From positions 310,001-374,000 of the forward strand of contig NW_025954963.1 in the NCBI RefSeq assembly GCF_022376445.1: a DNA stretch of 64,000 bases, written 5' to 3'. How positions within the stretch are numbered: position 1 is the first letter of the stretch; every line of letters begins with the position of its first letter. This document shows positions 50,372-59,745 of this stretch, one piece after another. This DNA is from Fomitopsis serialis (Eukaryota > Basidiomycota > Agaricomycetes > Polyporales > Fomitopsidaceae). The position numbers and the translations under genes were made by a program. The notes under the pieces are model-generated. The model saw only the letters and a list, made by a program, of their open reading frames with translations, was not told where the DNA came from and did no database searches.

Positions 50372-51435
50372 ATGGACGATCGCTCAGATCGAAGGGGTGT
50401 CAAAAACACGCGTCTGCAGGTGATAGATGCGTCGCCACCTTTTGACAAGCCTGGCGCAGACTTGATTCTCCGCTCGTCAGACCTTGTCGACTTTCGCGTC
50501 CACACGTGTATCTTGAAACAAGTATCCTCCGTGTTCAATGACATGTTCCTCTTTCCCCAACCCAACTCTCGCGCGGACAGAGGAAGAAGTGGTTCCTTCG
50601 GCAGCTCAGTCGCAGACGCCCAACCGTACAAGAATGGCCTCCCTCTTGTCCTCGTTCAGGAAGCAAGTGATGTCCTCGGCCAGCTGTTGCACATCTGCTA
50701 CCCCGTTCCAAACCCATCGCTCAATAAAATTGAGACGCTGTCCCCGGTACTGGCCGCAGCTGTGAAGTATGCCATGGACGACATTCTACCCGCTCTTCGA
50801 GAAGACCTACGTCGGCTCACCAGAAGCTCTCCGATACGCTCATATTGCCTCGCGGTCCACTATGGGTTCGCAAGAGAAGCTCAAGTAGCCGCACGGCCTG
50901 CCTTGCATTTCCCATGTCCATCCTTCACGCTTCCGACGTACCCGAGCTCAAATGCATCAATGCCAGAGCGCTGCTCAAGCTTCTCCGTTACCACGAGCGA
51001 TGCTCACAGCATGTTCTCGCTCTCTGGTCCAACCCCTGGGCTCGTGGCGGATGGCCGACCAGTGGGTGTGGTTCACATGCAACAGCAGCGGAGGATACTG
51101 TCCCTCTGCTCCCAAGGAAGGCAATTTGGCGAAGGGGAAGCAATGTGTTCCTACCTTGTGGTGGTACGAATACATGTGCTCCATATTCGACGGGCTACGT
51201 TGCACTCCGTGTGGCGCCTCAGTTAGGATGGATACGCGCGCACTTGACAAGGCCATAAAGGCAGCCCTCAAATGCCCTGTGTGCGAAAAGTTCGCGCAAC
51301 AGCAAATGCGTATATAACGTTGCCTTACTCAATCCCGCAGATACAGTGCACCAATCTCCATTGAGAAGTGCGATGTATCCGGAGGACGACGAGTTAAAGG
51401 ACTTATCCTTCAACTCGCCGGGCGACGACCTATAA
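50372..51435 (+). CDS. BTB/POZ-domain protein, frame broken at two places
   Basis: The start MDDRSDRRGV leads into a BTB fold (about residues 20-110: PFDKPGADLILRSSDLVDF, VHTCILKQVSSVFNDMF, GLPLVLVQEASDVLGQLLHICYP). KYAMDDILPALREDL and a C-terminal part with FPMSILHASDVPELKCINA, LKLLRYHERC, DQWVWFTCNSSGG and LKCPVCEKFAQQQ follow. The order fits the very common mushroom BTB proteins, possible Cul3 adaptors or scaffolds. The three parts lie in three different frames: one base seems missing near 50897 and one in the C run near 51033. A final intron (51315-51343 region) leads to an acidic tail ending GDDL-stop at 51433-51435. Confidence 0.75.
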
Positions 51436-51855
51436 AGGTACGACACCAAACACACGCAAACGTATATACATACAAGCATATCGATCCAATAAGTCCATAA
51501 CGGGATTACACACGTCCATACGGTAACGTCCCGTTACACTCCTCCTCCCTGGACTCGTCCACGGGTCCACGATAGTAGAGTATGCGCGAATATATAAGGT
51601 CATTGGACCGTGATGATGAGGCGAAGCGACAGGATGACGACGGCGACGACGTGAGTGCCGACGGCGACAGCCTGCGCGGTGATAGGAATGATGAGGTGAA
51701 AGGCGCCAGCGACGCGCCGGCCAGTAAGTCTATTGCGGACGGAATTGAAGAGACGGGAATGTTCGCGACGCCGTGATCGAGAAGTACAACGCGCCCGTAA
51801 GTGCGGGGTACAGCGACGACATGGTACGTGTCGAGCAGCCTGACGATCGTGACGA
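51436..51855. other. Spacer between BTB gene and gag-like ORF
   Basis: No gene seen. It may include the 3' flank of the retroelement-like unit, but no terminal repeat could be matched. Confidence 0.4.
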
Positions 51856-54287
51856 TCAGCCAGAGTGGCCAGAAGTACCATCCCCCGGGTGGTTCTCATC
51901 AGGAGGAGGTGCATCCGCGGCAGGCTGGGGGTTCTCCTCAGCTTGGCTGTCTCCCATGGGCACATCCACAACCGTTGTCGGGATGTGCACCGTAGGCGGG
52001 ATTGCCGGCAACTGCGCGATATCGGGCACGTCCACGATGTTGACGTCGCCCGGACTCATGGGGAAGGTGCTGAAAGGGGCACCCTCATCCAGAGGCCGGC
52101 TCTCGTGAATATTGCGGCGTCGCCGAGCGTAGTCCGTGAGGAACTGTGCCTCGCCGGGTTGGATACCCATGCGGGCGAACCACCGCGCTGCATCATAGAT
52201 GGTAGCGTTGGAGGCGTTCCACGCGTACGGGATTGTCGCTCATCCGTCGCCGATGGGATAGTGTCCGTTCTCGACGATGAGACTGTACAGCCCTTCAATG
52301 GAGAAGAGCTGAGCGACAACGATATCCCAAGGCCTTCGTCCGTTGGGGGATCGAGGTGCGAGGCGGCGTATCAGATGCACCGCCTCGGCATTGTCGACGT
52401 TAGGCTCGCCGTCCTCTACACGCACCCCATCGGGTATGTTGTGTGGGTAGAGGCGGTACCAATCCACCCATCGACTGACCGGGTCTTGAGGGTCAGGCTG
52501 CGGCAGTCTCGCCTTCTTGGTGGGCGGCGCACGCATATGGCTGCCTGCCTCGGCGTCAGCGCGACGCTTCGTCGATTTTGACGAAGCCGGTGGACCACTG
52601 GCAGTGGACGTGGGTACGGTAGTCGTCGTCCGACTGCCAGAGGATCCGGCACCAGGGGTTCCCGCTGGTGGTGCAGCTGCTCGCCTCCGTTCCTCTTCTC
52701 GACTCTCGCGAACGGCACGCTCGATGTTGCGGACCTCATCCGCGTCGATCTCGGCATCACGTCCACTGGTGGGTGTGATGACCGGAGTCGTGCGCGGAGG
52801 ACGCCAGTTGCTCACGAGGTGATACATCCCGTCGACGTATCGCAGGCCCGCGTCGTCGTGGGTCTGGTGGATCAAGTCCCGGACCCAGAAAGCGGCCTCC
52901 TCATCCCCGGCCTGTGCGACGCGCAACAGATTGCGTCCGTCCACGTCGCGGCGGGGGATGAAGTTGTGCCATTGTCCGGCGCGTATCACCAGCGAGTTGG
53001 CCGGTAGCGGTACGTCCTCGGGCCAACCTTCAGGAGCGACTGGCGGCGCACCCGTACTGGATATGTACTGGGTACGACCGTCGTCGGTTCCCGTCGTCTG
53101 CGGCCGCGAGACCGGTTTCCCCTTCGCCCTCTGCTTCCCCTTCGCCTTGCTAATCCGCTTCTTCTCCTCTTCTTCGTCTACGTCATCGTCGTCGCTCTGG
53201 TCCTCGTCCCATCCTCCGGGTTGCATCATGGCGGGCAGCGCAGGCGGCCTGCTTGGTGCCGGCGGTGGGACGGTCCTTGACTCAGGCGCAGACCGTGGCG
53301 GCGGCGGAATGATGGGTACTGGGGAGCGCGTTCGTGGCGGAGGGGGGCTGGCTGTGTCCTCTCTGGCACAGTCTGCCTCGTCCTCGGCTCGGACCGTACT
53401 GGCTGCGCCGGTTCCGGTGCAGCGTTCCTGGTCCTCGATTCAGACCTCGACGAAGCCGGCAGCTCCGTTCGGGATGCTGTCTGCTTCGGAGGCCTCGTCT
53501 TCGGCAGGCCCATCTCGTTGGCCTTTTGACGCTCTTTCTCCTTTGCTCGGTACTCGCTGAGCTGGCGTTGAGCGTCGTCGAACTTGTCCTCGAGGTACGT
53601 GAGGGAGGTGTCCCGCCTGTCTACGCGGTCTTCGAGCTCTCGGACTTCTGACCGGAGTGCTTGGGCCGCGTCTTCGCTCTGATGGAGTCGAGCTCGCGTT
53701 TCGGCCAATTCGTCCTGGGCGCGAAACGACCTCTGCTCCAGTTGGTCGTACTGACGCTGGAGAGAATCTACCAGCTCCCTCCCCCCCTGGAGCCAACCCC
53801 GCTGAAGGAGGTCGGCTTCAAAGCGGGCCCGGATCTGGGCCTCCACTCCGTTGACGGCCACACCGAAGCTCGCGTCCTCGTTCTCCGACCGAGGGAGGTG
53901 GGCGAGGTACGCGTCGCACACGGTGCACGACCCCGGGGTGTGGATTACCAGCGGAGCTGGCGGGTGACGTGGCACCCAAGTCTGCGCGAACGGGGCAAAC
54001 AACGACGACGAGCCACCCACAGCCCCGAATTGGTACTGCGGTGTGACGGGGTCGTCGCGTAGTCCGCGCGACTCACGCGCCTGTTGACGAGACGCGTCGA
54101 TGGTTGGCACGCCGTGCCCAGCCACCCCAATAGGCGGCGGTTGGACAACGGCGTCCGATGTCGAAGTCACCGTTGGCGGCGACTGCGGGCTTGAAGTCGA
54201 CTGAGTCGCCGACGGTGCCACCACACCAGTAGGTGCGGCGACACGCGGGGGCTCATCGGTGTTCATGGGCGAGGATGGGCGGGACAT
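51856..54287 (-). pseudogene. Gag-like coiled-coil protein of unknown repeat family, one frameshift and one in-frame stop
   Basis: Starts at 54287 (MSRPSSPMNTDEPP). The first part has an S/P/T-rich region, a small SCTVCDAYLAHLPRSE motif and a long coiled coil (about residues 155-255, QYDQLEQRSFRAQDELAETR). The frame then breaks in a run of six G (53342-53347); one more base would continue into PPPPRTRSPVPIIPPPP and MMQPGGWDEDQSDDD. Next come a basic KGKQRAKGK, the block AGQWHNFIPRRDVDGRNLL and KRRADAEAGSH. A single TGA (52240-52242) is followed at once by open frame with coding character (ATIPYAWNASNATIYDAARWF), so CGA to TGA change is plausible. Proteins of this layout are multicopy in polypore-type genomes, in my recollection. 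Its place beside a gypsy fragment suggests gag or an accessory ORF; no zinc knuckle was seen. Confidence 0.55.
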
Positions 54288-54561
54288 GGCGAAGTCGGTG
54301 TTGTCGTGGTTTGACGTGGAGAGTTGAAGTTTGGGAGAAGGTGAGTGCAGCCACAGCGTATTGAGGCGATTGCCACATCATGTGACTCCTGACGGCACGT
54401 CACTGCCCGATTGGGCTTTGACGCGTCTTCTGGGCGCTACACTCTCTTCTCGCCGCCACTTCAAGTCCAGTACCACCACTGCTTCGAGTGGTGGTGCTCG
54501 CTTCGAAGTGCCGCCTTCGTGAACGGTCGTACTACCCCATTAGTGGTGGTAGTGCGTCGTT
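54288..54561 (-). repeat. Possible LTR or junction DNA between gypsy pol end and gag-like ORF
   Basis: Read on the minus strand, the chromodomain stop is followed after about 110 bp by a purine-rich GGCGGCGAGAAGAGAG, then TGTAGCGCCC (about 54434-54443), which could be a polypurine tract and the start of an LTR. A 9-bp perfect inverted repeat (ACCACCACT, 54472-54480, and AGTGGTGGT, 54487-54495, with a 6-nt loop) lies inside. No second copy was found in the window, so the LTR call is weak. Confidence 0.3.
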
Positions 54562-55290
54562 CTACGCCCTGGGTTTCCGTGGCAGCTTCTTCCAGTCCTT
54601 GACGCCATGTAGTGTCAAGTACTCGTCGAGCGCTGCGAGGTCCTTACAATTGGCATACGGTTCCCAAGTGCAGTCTCCCAATGTCCACCGGACGTGGAAT
54701 TGGATGCGCTTGCCGTCCCAGTTGTGGCCTATGATTTCGTCGACGAGCCATTCCTGTTCTTCGTCGTCGCCGAAGTCATAGTACGACCGTGCCTCCCGGT
54801 GAGGAAACATTGAATCATCATTCGGTTCGTGTCTCCTTAGGAGGGAGACGTGAAACGTCGGATGGATTCTACGGTCACGTAGTTCCTTCGGTAGTTCCAG
54901 CGTGTAGTTCGACGTACTCGGATTACACGCCACTACCTTGTATGGTCCAATAAACTTGGGCATCAGTTTCCTAGCACGGCCGCGAGGCAGCGCCAGGTTC
55001 TGCGTACTCAAGTATACTTGCGATCCTACGTCGAACTCAGGTTCCTGCTGACGGTGCTTGTTGGCCTGGAATGTTTGGTGCACTCGACTTTCAATGATCG
55101 CGTCGTGTGCCATTTCCAGGTAACATTGTGCTCGTTGGGCGAATTCACGAACACCTGCATATGTGGTGCTCGTGGAGAATCCGTTCAACATGCGCGGCAT
55201 GTACCCGTAGTTGAGCTCGAACGGTGCGAATCCCGTCATCGCGCTGGTGGATGAGTTGATAGCAAACTCCGCGAGGGGTATGCATCAGGA
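54562..55290 (-). mobile_element. Ty3/gypsy chromovirus fragment: integrase C-terminus and chromodomain
   Basis: The minus-strand frame carries PLAEFAINSSTSAMTGFAPFEL and NYGYMPRM, typical of the end of a gypsy integrase. LPRGRARKLMPKFIGPYKV and RRIHPTFHVSLLRRH (integrase GPY/F region) follow. A chromodomain comes next (YYDFGDDEEQEWLVDEIIGH, then FHVRWTLGDCTWEPYANCK) and the frame ends in a stop at 54562. Upstream of about 55290 the homology stops with an in-frame stop codon, and no integrase core, RNase H or reverse transcriptase is present. It is therefore a 5'-truncated remnant that cannot move by itself. The last 220 codons are open, so truncation was probably not very old. Confidence 0.88.
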
Positions 55291-57950
55291 AAAACGACTT
55301 TGTCTTGGGCGTCATGCCAAGACACCCCACAATCTTTCAAGGCACAAACACCACATAACCAACTTGAGTGGCTCACAAGTCAGTCAAAAGACCGTCAAGG
55401 CTCAAAAGCGCGGGTATGTCTCTTCTCTGACTTGAATTCTGGTCGCTGATACAGCAGTTACCTTTAGCCTGAGACCATTATACTCAAAAGCCCTCACGCA
55501 TACTTGTGGGCTTTTCACAAGTATAACTCATACAGCACACTCTGTTCAGGTCGTACAATGTATTATGTTGTAGATACAATGTCTACGTAGCTCATGTACC
55601 TAGGTTGTACAGGGTGTACGATTCGGAGAGCCTGAGAGCACTCGGTGACGGTTGGATAGGAGCCGCTGAGGTTGGAAGAGCTGGGGGTAAGAGTGAGTGT
55701 TGATCTTGGGTCGAATATGCTGAGCAACAAGCTCGACGTACACGACGGTGATGCTTCGAGGATAGGTGTGGACGAGCCTGTAGCGTCGTCAGAACAATGG
55801 CGGTCGTGGGTGCGATCGAGTCGGTCGACGTAGTCATCTCGGAGCACGTCAATGACGACGGCATGGCGGGCATTGAGCTCGTCATGCCAGTGTACGGTGA
55901 GCGAAGAGCTCGCCGTACTCAACGAGGATGTCTTGACAGTAGATGTTGTCATGGGGGCTGTCGAACGTGAATGCACACTGATCGCGTAGCAGGGCATGAT
56001 CTCAGACGTGGAGGTCATATCATATATGCTGAGTGAGGGGCTCAGCGTAGGCGACGGTCTTGTCTTGACGGTGGAAACGGACGCATTGGTCGTGTTTGAG
56101 CGTACCGAGACTGCGTCACTAGGCGTAGCATTGACGGTGGGATCTGCCCTCCTGTACATCCAGCACATCACTCGGCCTACCCAGTGCTCGAGGTTCAGAC
56201 GCTGCAATAGGCACGTCGGTTCGTGCGTTGCGCATGGTATGCAGTGCACCAGTGGGCAGCACGTCGAGCCTCCAGCTCGGCATATTTCCGCTTGGAACGT
56301 GTGTGCTATAGAGAGATGAGACGCACCGGTCATGCTTGCACGCCAGACACGCCATGCGTCGTGACGGCATAGAGCTCGTTAGCCAGGCCATCACATAGGT
56401 TCAGCACCTCGCGTTCGCGTGCATCTCGATAATCAACTGCGTGTACGTCGAGCGGCGGGCTAGACGTGGTGTAAAAATGGGACGATCAAGAGGAGCTAAG
56501 CAGCTCGCCGGATGCGTCGCCTGGTGAGATAACGACAGCGGGCACAGTGGCCGCACTGCTAGCGAGGTCCATGGCCCTGTCAGTAACGTCGGAGAAACAC
56601 ACGACGCACTCTACGTTCGTCGTGCTGTTTTCAGACGTGGGCACTGGCGACATGTGTACCAGGGCACCCTTCAAGTTATGAGCTGTGCCTCGATCACATG
56701 GATGACCGGTATGGGATCGAGGTACGCGCCAAGTACTTCTGCGAGTACGCTGAATGCGTCGGTACGCTCGCCGACGGCGTGTACGTCGAGCGATAGTCTC
56801 GGCGTACTCGCTGTGCCATGTTCCGCAGATGAACGGGATATGTTGGACATTGGTGCGTCTGCCGTGTTGCCTTGCAGAATAGCAGTCTCTGGTACGGCGT
56901 GAAGGTCATCCCGTAGCCCCGGGTTGCTGTACTCGTGGGCAACCTCGCACACGACGAACTCTACGTTCATCGCTACGCTTGCCGGTGCGGGCACAGGCAG
57001 AAAAGGGAGCGTCGAGATGTACGTCCATAGAGGGCGTGCCTTCACGGCTCCACCCTTTGTGCTTGTCAGTAGCGTGCACGTCGAGCGAATCACTCGATGT
57101 ACCCACTACACGACGGTTGATCGTAGGTGAGTGGGACACGTCGGACGTACAGTGCTGCACGTCCGCCGTGTCGCCTTGCTAAGGGTGTAACCTGGAGGTC
57201 GTCCCGCAGCACAGACGTGCCGTCTTCATGGCCATCAGCGCGCACAAAGAACTCGGTGCTCGTCAATACGAATGCTGGCGTGGGCACCGGCAAGAGCGGT
57301 GGCAAGAGCGGTGGCAAGAGCGGTGGCAAGATGGATACATTCATTAAGGGCGTACCTGTGTCCGTCGAGCTTCCCCGCTCGTCCCTCTTCATCTCGGTGC
57401 ACCCTTTCCCCCCCTTCTCCTTCTCCCTCTCCTTCTCCCTCACACCTTCCTCATTGGCTCCTCGTTCCGCGTGTGTCGCGTGTTGGACGGTCACATTGCC
57501 CTGCGCTGGACTTGCGTGCTCATCGCGCGATTCCTCGGTGACGCTTGCGTGTTGTCAGAGCCGCAAAGAGCTGGTTTGAGGTCGCCAGATACGAGAGAAG
57601 GGGTATGAGGGTCGAATGGAGGTCTCCTGTGTGGCGTTTGAGGCCCGGGAGAGGAAGGATGGTACCGCGGGCAGGGGGGTTGTCGGGCGCTCCGAGTCCT
57701 AGCTGAACTAACGGTTGAGTCGCTGACTTGAGCTCGCCTGTCCGTTGGGACAGCGCGAGCGCCTTGACAAGAGGTCCGCCAGTCATGGTGGCTGCCCGAG
57801 TGACGGTCGGAGACGAGGAGGTGGTGGTGGTGGTCGAGAGCAGAGCGTCGGGCGCTCGTATCAGTGCGCCTCCCGGTCGTGTAACGTTGTAAGCATGGAG
57901 CGACAGCACGCACTCGAATCGCGCCGTTATCACCTACTGCTGCAAAGTGC
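55291..57950. repeat. Diverged tandem repeat region (units of about 280-300 bp)
   Basis: Three or four related units can be followed by their plus-strand landmarks. GTGYACGTCGAGCG occurs at about 56441, 56780 and 57073. ACTCTACGTTCRTC occurs at about 56608 and 56957, with a weaker match at 57250. GYCGCCTTGC...TGGAGGTCRTCCCG pairs occur at about 56868 and 57170. On the minus strand the units read as related peptides (VEFVVCEVAHE / TEFFVRADGHE, LRDDLHAV / LRDDLQVT, SLDVHAVG / SLDVHATD), broken by stops. The 55.56-56.33 kb part gives a Ser/Thr-rich minus-strand frame with a similar LRDD piece. It may be a decayed repeat protein or satellite-like DNA; I cannot tell which. Confidence 0.55.
57289..57330 (+). 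repeat. 12-bp minisatellite GGCAAGAGCGGT, 3.5 copies
   Basis: Three exact copies (57289-57324) and a half copy. It lies inside the larger diverged repeat. Confidence 0.9.
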
Positions 57951-58094
57951 GTGCTGACGGATTGCGCCTTCTTCGCCTCGAGCTGCTGGAAACGCTTGGA
58001 GGTAGGGCAGTGCGTAGTGACGTTCAGAAGACGGATAGATTCAGCACTCTCACAAATAGATCCTGCTAGCTAGGCTTCCGTCCAGCGTGCAACG

Positions 58095-58713
58095 CTAAGC
58101 CCTACGTTTGGCTCCACTCTTCGACCTCCCTGCAACCGGACGCACGGCTCGCTGAGCATCCTGACGGTCTCCCTGTCCCTCTGTCTTGCCTGCCCTCCGT
58201 CTCACTCTCCCATGATCTCCCAACCGCACGTCGCCCTTCGGTGCCTGCGTCTGGCGCGTGTCTTCCTTCTGGTGTCGCTTGCTGCGTCGAAGGATCATGA
58301 ACTCTGCCGGAGTGGCACGTTTGGCACCGCTACGCTGTAGAGTAAACTGCATTCAGCCCTGCAGTAGGTTTCATTGATCGCGCACTCACCTTGTCCGAAC
58401 CCGATGCTGCCGCCGACTGGCCGGCCGCGCTACCAGAAGAGCCCTCATCTTCACTGTCCGAAGACACCAAGTCGATCACCACGGGTCCCTGCGCAGGCTG
58501 CTTGACTGGCGGCTGAGGTGGCGGACGATAGGAAGATGGCAGAGGAACGTCAGAGTAATCCTGGGTATTACGATAGCCACAGTATACTAGACCGTCTTCG
58601 TCCAGCTTGTCCCTATGGACTTTGCTCTTGTCGACGTCAACACGTTGAAAACCGACGTACTGAACCTCCTTCAAGCCGGCAGCTGGCTGGCGGCTCTTCT
58701 GCCGCCGGGACAT
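58095..58713 (-). CDS. Small basic protein with SUMO-interaction-like motif, unknown family
   Basis: Two exons (58713-58390 and about 58346-58095) with an intron of about 43 nt joined in phase give about 190 residues. The first exon starts MSRRQKSRQPAAGLKEVQYV and has LDEDGLVYCGYRNTQDYSDV and a Pro-rich stretch. It then has VVIDLVSSDSEDE, a classic SUMO-interaction motif (hydrophobic core plus acidic serines). The second exon is Arg/Lys/Gln-rich (RRSKRHQKE, GRSKSGAKRRA-stop), suggesting nuclear localisation or nucleic acid binding. It lies 1 kb downstream of the Plavaka transposase on the same strand and could be part of that element or a host gene. I do not recognise the family. Confidence 0.55.
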
Positions 58714-59745
58714 GACCTGTTTGACGACGCGTCAGATACAAGAGCAGGAGAGGAGACGAAGCGGTGAACCTGTAGATTTCAGAGGTTGTGGCAGACGGCG
58801 CGACGGAAGTGCAGCGGTACGACGGTCACAACACCGGTGACGCGAAGGCGCTCAGATCAGATCTCGATCACCCGCCCGACGTCACCGACCCTCGCCCGCC
58901 CTAAGCTTGACGGATGCAAGCGATGGACAGGCGAGGGCGAGTACCCCGCTAGACCTGGTAAGTGAGTACTCACCTCCCCACGGTATCAGGCCCGACCACG
59001 CGTGGCAAATGTGGGAACATCATAGAGGGCGGATTGCGGACATGGACGAGAGGCGTGCGGATTGAGTTCGCAAGCATCTCAGCGACGTGAGTGCAGACGC
59101 ATGCGAGCGAGCCCGCTAACGCAAACACAGGACACGGTGACATGAAGCGCAACACACATGACGACCGCAAGCACGCAGAGCCACTGTCCTGCGTGCAGGC
59201 ACGGCCGACAAACCGCGGCGGACAGCCAAGCGGGCGGGAGCACTCGCCGACCGTGTACGTGATAGGCCAATGCCCGGGATGCAAGCGCGGCCGAAGAAGG
59301 TACACGCAGGTGGGCGAGGAGGCAGGCGAGCGGTGGACTAGCGGGCAGCGGGCGAGCGGGCAGGCGAGCGGGCAGGCGAGCGGTCAGGCGGTACAGGGTA
59401 CGGATCACCCAGACGCACAGGCCGAAGCCAAGACTTGTCCAGAAGGCGGACGAGCAGGCGGGCAGGAGCACACGCTGACCGCCGACGAACGCAGGTGCAC
59501 GCGAGTGGGAAGGTTGCGCACCAGGCAAGCAGACAAGCGACATCGAAGATGGGCAGACTGGCGGGAGAGCGGCTGTGCGAGAGGACGACCGGGTGAGCAG
59601 GAAGGCGGGTGGGTGCACGAGCGGGAGGGCGGGAGTGCGAGAGGGCGGGAGTGCAACAGCCGACTGGCAGGCGGGTGAGCGGGCAGACGGCAGGGCGGGC
59701 GGGAGGGCGGGTACAGGATGCAATACAAGTCCCATGTATTCAGCA
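58714..59745. repeat. GC-rich, G-skewed minisatellite region
   Basis: 12-bp units GAGCGGGCAGGC repeat at 59354-59389 (three copies, one with a T). A further purine-rich stretch of GGGCGGGAG-type units runs to about 59712. Open frames through this region on both strands are low-complexity and probably not genes. The region may separate the transposase 3' end from the small protein gene. Confidence 0.6.

Noticed and set aside
59079..59735. Minus-strand Pro/Leu/Ala-rich frame of 218 codons
   Set aside because: It is a translation of the G-rich minisatellite and is low-complexity throughout.
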